This document shows, one piece after another, positions 24,001 through 39,000 of a stretch of 64,000 nucleotides of DNA. The position numbers and the translations under genes were made by a program. This DNA is from Parus major (taxonomy: Eukaryota; Chordata; Aves; Passeriformes; Paridae). How positions within the stretch are numbered: the stretch's first letter is position 1; the number at the start of each line of letters is the position of its first letter. The notes beneath the pieces are model-generated. The model was given only the letters and a program-made list of their open reading frames with translations. It was not told the origin of the DNA and did not search any database. Location of the stretch: contig NC_031770.1 of NCBI RefSeq assembly GCF_001522545.3, positions 22,650,770 through 22,714,769 on the forward strand, in the 5' to 3' direction.

Positions 24001-27000
24001 TACAAATACTTTAACTTGAAGGAGAACAGGAATTTCCTAGCCAATTACAAGTATTTAGAAGAATCTTCAGTTTTAAGCCATTGTATTACTACCTGTAGGT
24101 TCATTTTCATCTTCTATTTTCTGAACTGTTTGTAGTTTAAAAGTTTTGTTTGTGTCACAAATTCCTCTCATTTTGTGTGGTTTCCACCACTTACTGGGAC
24201 ACTTGAACACTTGGTGAGGTGACATGGGAACAGAATGTCTCTCTAATTTCAAGGGTTTACTTGTCTGGGTTTCCATCCCCTTCATTTGCAAGGGAAGAAT
24301 GGTAGTGGAAGAATTTTTCTTTCTAGTGCTCTCCTCTTACAGAAGCATACCTTACTGGCCTTTGGGTTTGAAAATGCTTTGAGACCTCTTTACAATGAGA
24401 GGGATAAGACTAAACTGATGGGTACTTCAGATACATATTGAGTTGTCAGTCTTGAAAAAGCAAGTGTGTTTAGAAGAACATTGCAGAACTTCCGGCATTT
24501 TCATTGCTCTATATGAACAGTATTTGATTACTAGTGTACTGAGGATGGAGTCCCTCTCTTTTTTTTGTTGATTGGGAAACATTTGATTCCTGTTGTGTGT
24601 TAATTTTCTTTAATTTATGGCTGGTAATAAAGAATAATCAGAGTTTAATTTAAGCTTTAATTATTTTCCAAGTCCGCATTAAAAGCAGTGGATTTTCTGT
24701 GTAGTTGTGCAGCTTACAGGTCTGTTTCTGCTTTAGGTATGGGCACAGTTACTTGTCTGAGAAATTACTTGACAAATGGTACTGAGTTTGTAAGTACACT
24801 GCCACTAGTGCACTTGAGAATGAAGAATGAACATTCAATATTGTAGAACTGATCTACCAAGTCCTGCAGGCACATTGTTGTATGAAGTGGTGGTTTATTT
24901 GTTTTTTTTTTTTGATCTAAAAAAAAATAATGCCATGGACATAAACTGTTCTAAAACAAAAAGGCTTTGTATAATTTTGTTTTGACATTTTTACCATTTG
25001 TGGCTCTTCTGGAGAAAACGTGCATAGTATGTCATGCATAGTAAGTTATGGTTGCCTGATAATCTTTCCATCATTTATTTTGAGAATTTTTGATAATGAG
25101 ACTTCATGTGATCTCTAGTGTTTTCTTTTAAACAAAATAAGTTGTTTCTCTAAATTATAGTTTTAATAATAATCATAAGACAGACATTCTCTTGCTGTTT
25201 ATTTTTACATTGCAAAACCCAGCTGCCTTAGTTTTGCGGTGCCTTGAAGTCAGTTGCGTTAAGTGAGCTCATGCATTTTCAGTGTTTTGCAGGGAGACAG
25301 TTAAATATAATGCATAGTTATCTCATTTGTTTTAGCCCTTTTTACCAGAAATATTCCTTCTGTCTAATATAGGGGACAAGACATTATGGTCTCTGATCTC
25401 CTGCTTGAGAAAATTGTGTTCTTGCAGCTCATCGGTGAGCTTGTAGGGCTGAACTTGGAAGCAGAGGTTTGATTTAATCTGTTGCATGCTATCTTTCTTC
25501 CCAGTTTTCAGTGAAAAATTTCCTCTCTGATTGCTGGAGATCATTAATGCTGGTACTCTGTACTTGAGAGAACTTACTTGGGTTATGTAATTCATCTGTT
25601 TATTTGCCTGTATACTTGTTTCACCTCTTGAAGGCAATATCTGTATTATGCAACTAGACATACTACCCACACAATATTTTAAAGGCTCTTATGTGTTAGA
25701 ACAGTTTTTTTTTCTATTTCATTTGTTTCTCCTCTTTAAAGCCATCCCTTTCCTCTTTCAGTGTAATATATACATTAGTTAGAAGGTTTATACGGATGAT
25801 ATTTGAAAGTTACCTGTTGTAAAATGTGTAATTAAAGGCAAAAGCAAATGTTTAATGCTTTTTTTTTCTTTCTTTCTGTTGTTGCTATTCTCAGAGACTG
25901 CGCAGTTGACCCAACTTGTGTGTTGTGCATGGAATGCTTTCTTGGAAGCATTCACAGAGAGCACCGATACAGGGTTAGTGATCCTGCAGGATAATGACAT
26001 AGTTATTATTGATTTTGTGTGTGTGTGTGTGTGTGAAACAGTTTTGAGTTTAAGAATGTATACAGTATTTCCAAATGCTGAATAAACACAAAGTTCACAA
26101 TGTCTGCAATAATCTTATGTGAACTTGAGTGTTTTGATCTGAGTGTAACTTCTGGAAGTTAACACTTTAAAATATTGAGCAATTAAATTTTATGTAAGTT
26201 AAGCTTACAAATGTATGTTATTTTGAACACATTCCCTTTAGTGAATTTTACACTGGGTTTTGAATTGTTTTGACTTCTGTGTTTGACTGTTTTAAAAAGC
26301 TATTGAAAAACCTTTATTAAGAAGCCTCTTCTATGTAATGCTTAAACATAAAGTTAAAATAGAAAATGAAAACTGTAAATGGTATTTATTTTAGTAATAT
26401 AATGTTATTAGTAGTACAGATTAGTTTAAAAAATCCTGCAAACAAAGCCAAGAAGACCTTGGTGTGTCTTTAAACTAAAAAGTTACATGAAAACTACCAG
26501 TGCAGCCTTTCTGTAAATCTGTTCTTTACAACACCACACTTCTGCTAATGTAAATCTGTTCACTGCATAGTTAAACTGAGCAGTAGGATTCAGGAAAAAA
26601 CCTCCAGGCACAATAAGTTTTATCAAGAAAGCCAGCCAAATCTGCTGATTACAGCTTACTTCTTGTACATTTTGAGCCTATTGAATTAATAAGTCTAAGT
26701 AACATCCGAAAGTGTAAGCAAATGTTCTTTCAAATGTCTGTCTAATTTTATTGATACTGTAAGATGTGCCTGTATGTATAGACTATATCAAGTATACCAA
26801 AACTAGGTGAAAGAAAAATTCTTCTATGCATCAGCTAATAGGTGTGATTCAAGAAAGAAGTGGTATTATGCTTATTAACTTGAGGTGGTCTTTAAAATAA
26901 ATTGTCTTAAAACAGTGTAAATATTGCCTTACATTTTCCAATGCTTTTTTTCTGTGCTTACATAGGTGAAAAGTTTAAGTCTCTCAATTCCTTTTGTTGT

Positions 27001-30000
27001 AAAGCACATCTTTTACTCACTTATAATAGTGCCATGTGAAATGATTTAGTTTTGTTCAGGTTAAAACTGTGAGAATTTGGCATAGTCCTGATGCCATGGC
27101 AAGTAATAGATTCAGAAAATCTGAAAACTTCAGGTGGGCCAGAATGGAAGTGTTTGAAGGTGTTTTGCTGTTCAGGGTTTTTTCTTTTGATGCACACTGA
27201 TGTGGTAGACAAGCTCTCAGTTGTCATAAAAATAGACATGATTCCACTGCTATTTTAGCAGGGTACTGTCTAAAGCTATGAGGTGTTGTTATCATGCTTT
27301 TGTAGTACAGCTGTGACTGCTCATTTCTTAATGTGCATATATGATATATATGCATACTCACATGAACTGTTTTGATTTTAAATAATTTCAGATGACAACA
27401 TCAGGTGGAGGAGGTTTCTGTGACTGTGGTGATACAGAAGCTTGGAAGGAAGGTCCTTACTGTCAAAAGCATGAACTTAACACTTCAGAAACTGCGGAAG
27501 AAGAGGTAATTACAATGGAGGCATCATGTTTCAAAACATTGTTAACTGTGTATATGTGTATGTATATGTATAAATTGTTCCCATGAGGCTATTTTTCATC
27601 TTGTATACTCTGTATGAGATGTTGTAGGGACTTTAATAGTAAAATTTGAACCACAGTGTTAGACAAAAATTAATGTTGTAAGAAGTACCTGAAAATGTTT
27701 TCTACTTAAAGGCTTCTCTTTATATGTTCTTTGTCACCTCTGCAGCTTTAGTTCTGTTTCTTTGTTTTTCTGTATATTCTGAGAGGTCAAGGGATTCTGC
27801 CACATGCAAAAAATAAAAATTTGCACATAAGAAGCCAAATTCAGCTGTCTGTGCAACAAATATTTTGATTCTTACCAAAGGGAAGTGTGTAGATTTTTAA
27901 AATTCAAAATACCTTGCTCTCCTTGCTCTCACAGCAAAGTCATAATGGAGATGTATGGCAGAGGCCTCTAAAAGAGCTTGTTTGGTATGGAGAAGGTAAA
28001 TAAAGAAACATCTTCACAACAGATTGATAGCATATCAACTTGGATATATTAAATGCAAAAATGCATCCCACATCTTACAGGAGGAACTCAAGCTGTTGGA
28101 CTAACCACTGCAAAACATGGTTGTTAAAAGTTTATGCATGTTTGAAAGGAAATTTAACATGGATTGGAGGGAAAAATTACCAATGGCCATTTAAAATTGT
28201 AGGTACCATCTTTGGTATGGGAAATGTTAGTGTCTTAAGTTACTGGACAGAATGCAGAGAAGCATTCTGTCTTCTGCTTATAGTCTTATCTGTTATTACA
28301 TCTCAGGAGTGAATGTGGCTAATTTGGCTTCTGGCCTAGCCACTCATATCTGTTCTTACATAGTATATAGTGTGTATATATAGATATAGATAAATAGATA
28401 GATAGATAGAGATATATATAGATAGATATAGATATATATAGATATATATAGTATATAATACTGTGAGATTTTTTAAAAGGGAAAATCTAAGGCAAGTATT
28501 GGTAGTAATTTTGCTGATCTGATGGTTTAAGTGAAGCAACTGTAATTGTATTTTCAGTGACAGTGGTCTTTCTAAAATCTGTTCTCACTCTCTAGCCCTA
28601 AGACTCTAGCATGGCTGCTGGACTCGCCACTTGGTCTACGTGCCAAGTCACGTTAATTAGCAGCCTTAGGAAACTCCTGTTATGAAATCTTGGGTGGACT
28701 GCTACTTCTGTGCCCAAAGATACTCATACAGTGAGTGTGCCTGACAGAAAAATCAAGGTTCTGGGCAGCTTTGTGTTTCTTCCCCATAAACCATGGAGAC
28801 TGAAATCTCTTATGCAGTGTTATTTGAGGTAGATTAAGGATGTTTTCTTAAGCATTATTGGAGCTTATTTTCTGCCTTGCCCCCAGGTATGTGCCTTTGT
28901 TCAAAGTGCTGGGAATGGAGGGAGAGCTGCTCCTTACGGTTTGCCTTTGCTTTTGGTGGCTGATATTTCTTCATAACCTGGATAATTTTTAAATGAACAA
29001 AAAAAAAAAAAAAGATAAATGGCAGTTGTTACCACTCTTGTAAAGCTTCCAAATATTCCCAAAGAATCTTGGGATGTAGGGGATAAACTTTTATTAGTAC
29101 AGGTGAATTGCTGACTGTCAAGCAATTCTTGTCAAAGACTTGTCAAGCAATTCATCTGCTTTAGATGATGGAGACTTAAGTTGAGAAAAGATTATTGTGG
29201 CCATTTTTATACAACCTAAGCTGTAGTGAAGCATAGAATTTAGTATTAGGTAATCCTAAACCAGAAATTGGGCCACTGTTATTTTAATTGTCTAACAATT
29301 ACACATACGTCAAAATATCAAATGATGAATTGGGTCAATGACCCAGTGTATAGTGTATGCCCAGGTGACCTGCAGGTTATGCAACCTTGCCTTTCCAGGT
29401 TTGTAGAAGAGCAATTAGTTGTTCTCAAACTTTTGATACAGTAAAAGACAACTTTCTTAAGAGAAGAGGTTTATAATGTTTTCTATTCACCATCCTTAAA
29501 ATGGACTGGAGAGAAATGGTAGTGGTACCTGCACTATCTTATTCAGAGTTGCCAGTGGTTTTCCTTTGCTGCTCCAAAAAGTAGTCCATTTGACTCAGCA
29601 GACTGGGGCAGCTCTCCTCTTCCTTCCTCTTCCTCTCCACATTTCCATTCCCTCACCTGCAGCAGCCACCATTCTGCTCTGGTACAGAGAGCTGGAGAAG
29701 TTTGTAAGGGCTGCTGCAGATGGAGAACAGAAAATGGGCACAAATGGTTGCACGGTCTGCGGACAAAAAAGGAGCAGCTCTCTGTGAGCAAGACTGAGAC
29801 ATGGACAGAGCATTATGAAACCTATTTACATTTCAGCAGTTAATTATTTATATACCACAGCATATAAGAGATGTGCATCATAAATCATGATGCCAGTGTG
29901 CTGCATGTTGTATAAGCCTGGATAGATAAGACTTATACCTTTTAATGCATGCTGCATATAAAACAGGACATGAGATGATGCATGGTCATTTGTATTCTGC

Positions 30001-33000
30001 AGTTTATTAATATTGATAAATGGAACAAAAGATACAGGGATTTGAAATTATGGTTTTGTAGGCATAGCAGAAGGAGATTTTAATACAGCTGAGGTTAAAG
30101 TTCTTCCAAAGAACTATCTTAAAAGATGTGCAGGAGTGAGACTCTCAAGGAGAGTGAGAATGGAAGAATGTGTCAAAATGTAAATAGGTGATCAGAGGCA
30201 AGTTTACGTTCAGGTGCTGAATGTTAGATTAGAGCTTTGGTGACTGTCAGTGTAGAACTGGAAGAAGAGAACAGGATGATTATTGACTGTTCTTTTCAAC
30301 TGAAAAGTCATTTAAAGAAAGACATCATTAAAGATTCTTACATCATCTTTGATAAGGAGAGGTGCAAATTGGACAGTTTTGAATGTCATTTAACTCCTTG
30401 TTTGCTATTTATATTTTCTTTCCAGGATCCTCTTGTGCACTTACCAGAAGATATGGTAGCAAGAGCTTACAATATTTTTGCCATTACATTTAAATATGCA
30501 GTAGATATATTAACATGGGAAAAGGAAAATGAATTGCCTGGACTAGAAATGATGTAAGTATAATCTTTGTCTTCTGCCTTTTAAAGGCTTACAGATATTT
30601 GCAGTTTAAAATGCAAGTTCTGATTTAAGAATCTTTTCTGCCTCTCCTAAAATTGTCAGAAATACTTTGTATACAATAACTGTAGTAGATTTGTATTTTT
30701 CATATTTTTTCCTTTGCTCTGGCTTTTATTTTGACGTGGCTTTAAATGACATAAATTCAATCCTTGCTTTGAAGTGAGAAGAGTGACACTTACTACTGCA
30801 TGCTGTTTAATGATGAAGTCCATACCTATGAACAAGTTATTTATACTCTTCAGAAGGCTGTCAACTGCACACAGAAGGAAGCCATTGGTTTTGCAACAAC
30901 AGTAGATAGAGATGTAAGTGAATGAATTGTTAGAACTTTTAATTATCTTGACCTAATGTTTGTTTTATGAGTATACTTACTTTAGTCTGTTTTCCCAAAG
31001 CATGTGGTTAATGTGTGTCTGTGAGTCCTGTGTGTCATACCACATAAAATGCCTTAATACTAAATGTCTCAGTGCCTAAATACTATTTGGCCAGTCCAAA
31101 CCAGACCTGATACTGAATATGTTTCAATGTAAATGTATTCTAGTAGGTCTTTTAAGTGCAATTACCAAGGTGTTTCTAACTCCTCTGTCAAGGACGGGTA
31201 GGAGCTTTGGCCCTTCCCTTACTGAACCACGGAGCTGATATGGAAAGAGCCCCTAAATATGTTCCAAACATAGGAAATGCTTCTCAGAGTAACACCAGTT
31301 AAGTGTGAGGGATAAAATCCATAACTAACTGCTTTTATTCTGGTGCTTCTGGAACTATTCATGGTTTGGGGTTTCTTTTTCTAATTCGATTTATTTTTCT
31401 TTTTTTCATAATTGTCAGATTATAGTGGCAGGAAGAGGTAAAAGTATTTAACACAGTTTTAAGGAGGAACAGTGAGTTTAGAATTACTATATACTGAATA
31501 TAATTGTAACTAGTATTTCAGTTTCAGAAGTACTCTGTCAGCTGTGTTGTGTGGCTCATGTGCATTTTTTTAAGGAAAGTGATACTTCATTGGGTAACTG
31601 CACCTTGTTATTTTTGCAATGAACCTGTAAACAGTTGACATGAAAAATGGGTGTCTTTTTTACTTGGCTTAATGGCTTGTGCCTTTTTCTGGGGGGTGGT
31701 GTGGGGAGGAATCTTTTCCAAAATGGTGATGAGAATGTCATTTTGGGTGGTTAAAGTACTTCAAAGAGGTCACTGGAGCAGGAAATATAACCGCTTCGTA
31801 TTACTAAATACTGAACTAGATTTTGGTTTTGTGTTATCACTGCTCTATCTTTTGTGAAGATTCACATCTGATCCCTGAATATGAGCTGACCTGAGCATGT
31901 GCTGTGTACTGTGGGATACACTCCTTTTCCCTACTGTTGATCCCTTCTACTTCTAAATACATACATGAATCTATACATGAGCAAGTGTGTGAAAGAAATG
32001 AGAATGTTATGCCTGAAGCAGTGATTTGGCATCAGATCTAAACTGCCAGTGAGTTTTCCTGTCTACAGTACACTATAAATTCAATCAACTATCTATTTTC
32101 ATGTATGGATTGACAGTGGAGAAAGACTGAAAACCTTCCTTTTGGAATAAAACAAGTGCTTCAATTGTATGTTTAAAAGACCAATTTACTTTAATATCTG
32201 CTTTTTATAAGGCACTGAAATATCTAAAATATCTTCAAGTTATATCAGAACTAATGAATAATGTCTTTGTACTAGTGTTTTCAGTGTTTTAATAAGTGTA
32301 GTTCTTTTCATTGTTCATCTTAAGAACAATGTTAAACATAGAAAATTTAATGTAACAGGTAACTGAATATATGATACAATTTTATCTTCTTTTAAAAGGT
32401 ACAGGGTGCATTTGGAAAATCCAAGTATCTAACTATATATAGTAATTTAAAAAGTGAGAATAGCATGAAAGGCAGAGTAGTTAGCATGCATCTGAAGCTC
32501 TTGCTATGTTTTTTATACTAATGTAAAACACAGAATTGGGACCTCATGTTTAGGAGCTGCTGGTAATGTTACATCTTTCTGAATTTGCAGGGCCGTAGGT
32601 CTGTTCGATATGGAGATTTCCAATACTGTGATCAGGCAAAATCAGTAATAGTGGTAAGTGATGGCAGTAAGGGATGTTACTTACTTAACTGCCTCATCTT
32701 AAGCAAAAGGAGGCTTTGCTGCCCAGTTTGTGATACTGTTATCATAATGACTCATTATACAAATACAAAGTGTTGGAGATACTATTTACAATATGGAAGA
32801 GATATCAAAATACTGGTTTATGGGGTTTTTATTGTTGGTAATCTTTTGTTGGGGTTTTTTTTCCTACTATGGCCTACCTGACACCGAAAATAATTTTCTA
32901 AAAAGATGTTTGTAGGCAATTTTTTCCTTCATAAAACAGATGTGGCCAGGAATTTTGAACGTATCTTTTAGAATTACATGCTAGTCCAGATCTGTGAAGT

Positions 33001-36000
33001 TAAATTATTGTAGTTTTTCTCCTATAGTGTGAAGTTGCTTATGTCTTTCACAGCAACAGTTATGGAAATTATTACTGATTGAATCCAAGTGTGAAACTGC
33101 AAATACTTTAATTTTGCATCTATGCATTTATGTATGTATATATATTAATATCTATATATTGCAACATTCTTCCATGTAAAAACATGAGAACAGTGTTCTC
33201 TTTTAATATTTTATTAAGTGCTGCAATGAAGTACTTAATCATATGAAATAATTTATGTATGATACTGCAACCATTGAAAAACAAATGCTGCAACTAGACT
33301 TACTGTTCTTTAACTATTTAAGGTATTTTGAAAGCATTAGCATATTTTTAAAGATAGTGTTGTGCAATATTTTCAACTTGCTGCCCATGCAGGCAAAGAA
33401 CAAATGCCTTTTATGTGTAGCATCTAACTATTATGCTTTCTAACACATAGATGAGGGTAAATTCTTTATTGTTTTAACTCTGTATATTTAATTTGTATTT
33501 TTGAAAATAATCTGTGGACAGTCAGTTTCCATGATGGACTGCTGTGTGACTTGCCTGTCATGTTGGGAGGGACAAACATGCACGGCTGTCTTGGGTTGAA
33601 CGTGTGATTGCTTATCAGTAAAATGCAGCAGATCGGTGTGAGCATTGATAACAGGCCAAGAGTGGAAAATGGATTGACCTAAATATGCTGATATTGCATA
33701 ATAAGGTCCTTCAAATATTAATAGGATGAACAAAGTTCAGAGATTTTGGGTTTGCTATGTAGGTGTTAGTAATTAGAATATATATTAATATTATAAATTA
33801 TAAAAATTAATTGTAGGAATGTTGTATTTCTGTATAGAAGTATATGCCAGTCCTCACATAAATATGCATTTCCTCCTTTTTCCTTTTCTTTTTAAGAGAA
33901 ATACCAGTCGTCAGACAAAGCCATTGAAAGTGCAAGTTATGCATTCATCTATTGTTGCCCATCAGAGCTTTGGTCTGAAGCTTCTAACTTGGCTTGGCAG
34001 TGTTATTGGATATTCAGGTGGGCAAAATTAGCCTTTTTGAGATAATTTAGAGAATATTTGTGAGAGGAGCTGATTTTGCTGAAGCAATTTTGTCTACTTA
34101 CTTCAGATATGTAATGTATAAGGCAAAGCTATTAATAACTTGTCAGACTTCATTCTGTTTTCTCTTACTGGAGTGCTGTTCTGAATTCTAACTTCCATGT
34201 GAAAGTGCTACCAGTCTTATGTAGTCTTCTCTTTTTGGTTGTTTAGTTGAACAGAAGCTGAGACTTGCTGTCAAATGCAGTATGTTAAAAAGCTATTTTT
34301 TAGTCCCTACTTCTTTTTAAGTGAATGCAGTAAGCTGAAAATAACCTGTCTGATTAGATAAAACAAAATTATTCAGAAGTAATTTGATGAATGATGACGA
34401 AAGTGATTGCTTCAGATTTTTTGCTAAGTAGAACAGAGAAAATGCAAGGAATTGTGGAAGGTTTTGGTAAGTATAAGAGCTTACAAAGTCTTAATCAGAT
34501 TTTTTTAAAGAGGCTTCTTCAAAGGAATCAAGATGCACAGTGTCAGATTTTATGGGTGTGCTCAGTTTTTGTTTTGACTTGGTTCCCCCTTTGTCCTGGT
34601 AAATCATACGATTGTGAAGATGTAGGGTATGAGGGGGAATAAAAGGAAAAGTGAAAAACTGCTGATATGGAGAAATGTAGATACAGACCCCCTTGCAATT
34701 TGTATTTTTTTTCATCTGGAAGTGTTAGCAAGAAGTATTAGCAAAGCATGCTTGGCTGTCATATTGCGTGTATGTTTTGCATAGATGCAACATTTCTTCA
34801 GAGACTGTTTTATTAGACTGATAGCTGGACAACTAGCCAAGATTCCATGCACAGAGTCTTTATAACATGTTCTTGTTTTTGAAATATAAGTGGTTTAAGT
34901 TTTAAAGATAAGTAAATCAAACTTTTGAACAAAACTTAGGGTAGAAGTTCAACTATTTTCCAGTGTTGCTGATAAACAGTAGGTATTAATAGAAAGGAGT
35001 TATAATAGAAAGGAGTTATGAAGATAGTTTATTTCTGTGATAAATTTCCCTTTCAGTGAAACATGTAAGCAGGCGCTGTCTTTCTCATTATAAGCCCAGG
35101 CTTGTGCCATGTCATTTGTGCCTCGTGCCACAGTCATTAATTTTCATCACTAAATGACAGTTGCTAAAAAGTAACTTAAATATGTCAATAGCGTCTCAAG
35201 TTACAGAAGAAAGCACTGAATTTTGTTTGGGTTGTGTGTGTAGTGTTTCTGAAGACTTCAGCTTGTTTAATGCCGAGTTGTTTATGATTCAGAAGGCCAA
35301 AAGGCATGTTTGACTGTAAACAGCACGCGTACATTTTGTCTTTGACCAGTGTGCTCATTTGCTTGAACTGCCTTCCATGTCTTGGGATGCAGTCTTGTAC
35401 TCTGAGTCTGGTTCTGTGAAACGCACTTCTGAAAGACTTGGTTTCCTTTAGCTTTTTAACATGCACACAAAAAATGAAATTCTGCTCAGTGTTTTAAATG
35501 TGTTTGTCTGTTACCAGTCATCTGTAACATGGGGTGATAGAGATGCACTGCTTGGGTGGTTGTACTGAAATGTCTCTGAACAAAGGCTGAGTGATAGGTG
35601 GAGGAGTCTTCTGCGGTGGCAGAGTTAGGTTGGATGATTGCTCTCAAAGAAATGACGAATTCTTGTCACTAAAAAAGAAAAAACCTTGTTTTGGAACTTC
35701 ATCAGAAGTTTGACCACTACGTCCTTCCTGTGTTACTTCAGCAAATGTTACTTCAGGAATAAGTGTCTGTTTGACAATTGCTGACCAATGCAATAGTTTC
35801 CATTAACTTGTTGTCCTTCATAACAGTAGTTGGAATTGATCTCTGCAAGACAAAAAGGAATAACCCCAAAATGCTGTATGAGTTCTCAGAGTGTATATTA
35901 CTGCACCATGTAGCACGCGGCACAAGGCACTAAGCCGCTGCCCACTCTGCCTGAGGAGCTGAGATGCCAGGCAGGGTGTGAAAGTAAGGGCTCTGTAAGT

Positions 36001-39000
36001 CCCATAGTTCTCAGGAAATATGCATTACTTGCAGTGCAAAGCCAGGTTGAACATTCTTAATAGGACCATGTCTGGGCTGTGCTCTGTGTCAGATGCAAGC
36101 ATATAACAACTTATGTGTTCATATAATTGCAATTATTGCTTCTTTCCATTAGAAAAAATATGCAGAGAAGCCTTGAAATGATAGCAACTCCTAAGTGAAA
36201 ACAAAAAGCCCCTACATGAATATATGAGTAATTTCATATATGAATTATATTTTCCTTTTCATAGGAGCCTTATCAGGAAAACTAAAACCTAGAAAATTAG
36301 TCTGCTGTATAACTGTTATTTTAGTAAGCCATCAAATAAATATTTGATAACTTTATATCAAATCATTGCATTTGGCAATTTTCACTATGTTTCTATGTTC
36401 CATAAGGCAGGCCATGAAACTTGCAAGGTATGAAAGATTTGTGTTTGTATCAGCAAAATATGAGTGCTGTTACTCAGTTGTCATGGAAAAGAGGACAGTG
36501 TGAGGGCTTTTGTGTTGTATGAAAATTTCAGGATGTCAAAATAACATGTTTGAGTCTGAGCTGTAGCTAACTTGTGCCATTTCTCTTCATTAAGATGGCC
36601 TTCGCCGAATATTGTGTCAGGTTGGTTTGCAAGAAGGGCCAGATGGTGAAAATTCTTCTCTTGTAGATAAGTTGATGCTGTATGATTCTAAACTGTGGAA
36701 AGGTGAGTTTTCTCAAGTTCTGGAAACTGCTAAAGAATGCTATGCCTAAGTTTTACTGTATCTGCTAATGTTTGATCATTTTTACTGTGGTGTATTGTGG
36801 ATAGTTTTCCTAATTTGTTACAATCTCTCCCTTCATGATACACTCCCAAATATATTTAAGACAAGAAAATATAGAGACCGTTGGGAGATGGGGTTGGTTT
36901 TAGGTCTAATTTTTCAAAGTGGTCTGAAATTCAGACTGACTTTGATATGCAAATGACAGTGATAGTTAAGGGAAATTGATTAAACAGTAGAGAAATTGTG
37001 TGTTTGTATAGGATCTTAGCATCCATTTCATATCTACCAAAATGCCTATTTTTAAGGGATAAGGCAGAGTCTTTCTGCTTTGACTTGTGCTTGTGTACAT
37101 GAGGTATTCTTAAGCATTCTGAGAACATTCAGTGAAAACTACTCTTCTGTTGTTTTAGAGCTCTTAAAACTTTGAAAGGCTGCTTGATATAATGGAATTA
37201 GCTAGAAAAGTTGTAACTTTGAGGAAGGGGAGGGAGTTAATTTCTATTCAATCATTGATTCCATGTCTGATTTGATATCCTGAAAGGGTGTGTAAGGCCA
37301 GATACAAGAAAGAGAGGTACAAAGGTCAGGTAGGGAATGATGCAGTATGTCTGCCTGGGGACCTTCTTTGGAGTACCAGTAAAATAAGTAAGAAATAAGG
37401 TGGAAAGTGGATGTAGCATGGAGAAAATGATTATTTTAGGTTTGGTTTATCTTGAGAATGAAGTCCTGGCACTGCAAATTTTGTAATCTGAAAAGTACTG
37501 CTTTTGTGGAACATTACAACATTTTTAATACAGGTTTTGTTAGGATAATGTCTTTCATGTAAGCAAGGAGTAACTTTTGCATTTCTATTTCAACATGAAT
37601 ATTTATCTACTTTTTCTTGTATTCCATAGTTCCTCTCCATTAAGGAAATAGTGTCATAGCTTTTGACTTAAAAGTGACCACCTACAGAAGAAATTATGCA
37701 TGTGTGTATTTGTTTCCTAGCTACATAGAGATTAATATAGTTTGTATTGATAATACTGTCCAGGAGGCTGTCCAGACAGACTAGAAACTCAGAGATAGCT
37801 TAACACGTATTTTATGGAGATATTCACAATTAGGAAAATTATTTGCAGTTCCCAAGACTTCTCATAATAGTGTTCTCTTCTTTTTCTATCTAAATCCTCT
37901 GTTTATCCTGAGGAGGAACAGTTTGTTCTTGTTTTGCTGATTTCCCTTATATTTAATGATATACATTCCCATTCAACAGTGTTATCTTATACAGGAGTAA
38001 TAAATAATGCCTCTTGAAGAATTTTGGTTTATTATTCTTCTTCATCCATTGCTACCACCCGACAGACTTAATCAAAGCAGCTTCTACTCTGAAATGCAGA
38101 TTTACCTCATTCTGTGGAAGTTTACTTTTCTAAATGTTTCCATAATATGTTGATAGAAAACAGTGACATGCAGCATCTCATTCATTTTTCTTGACAGGGG
38201 CCAGAAATGTGTATCACCAGTTATTCATGAGCAGTCTTCTTATGGATTTGAAATACAAGAAACTTTTTGCTATCCGCTTTGCAAGAGTAAGTATCTTTCT
38301 TACAAAGAGCCATTAAATGCTAAAACTGTCTAGTGAAGAGAGTCTAGTTAGCATACAGTGATTTAAATGAACTGTTACTCGATTTTTTTTTTTCCTTTTT
38401 ATGGAAGTGAAAACTTGAAATGAAATGCTGGAAATCTTACTTTACTCTTCAGTATATTAGTTATAATGGCATCTCATCTCCTGGGAAGGAAATGGCCTTT
38501 CAGATGCCCCAGAACTAAAGCAGTTCAGATGTTTTTGTCTTCACCATCAGCTATGCAGGCTGTCACTTTTTAAGAGCTAATCGCTGCTCATTGTTGAGGT
38601 GTAAGCTGTTATAGCACTGCTCAGAAATAGTGCTGAAATTTGGTTATGCTGATTACTATTTCTGCAGTAACTGGTATTTGAAATGCTTTAAATCAGCACT
38701 GCGAAATTCTGCTCACTCTGCTGCAGACTCTTGAGTAGAAAATAAAATACTAGCCTTTATCGTGAGAATGAGAGTGAGTAGATCTCACATGTGAGCAGAT
38801 TAAGTTGTCATATTCTTTGTACAAAATACCCATATAATAATCCATTAGAGCTAGTCTGCCCTTTTTCATGGCATTAAAGTTTCCCAGAGCAGACATTTAA
38901 GTTAAAAAATCAGGTCAGTGTGGATTAGAGGTGAATTTCCCCTTGTTGTTTAGAATTACCGGCAGTTGCAGAGAGATTATATGGAGGATGATCACGAACG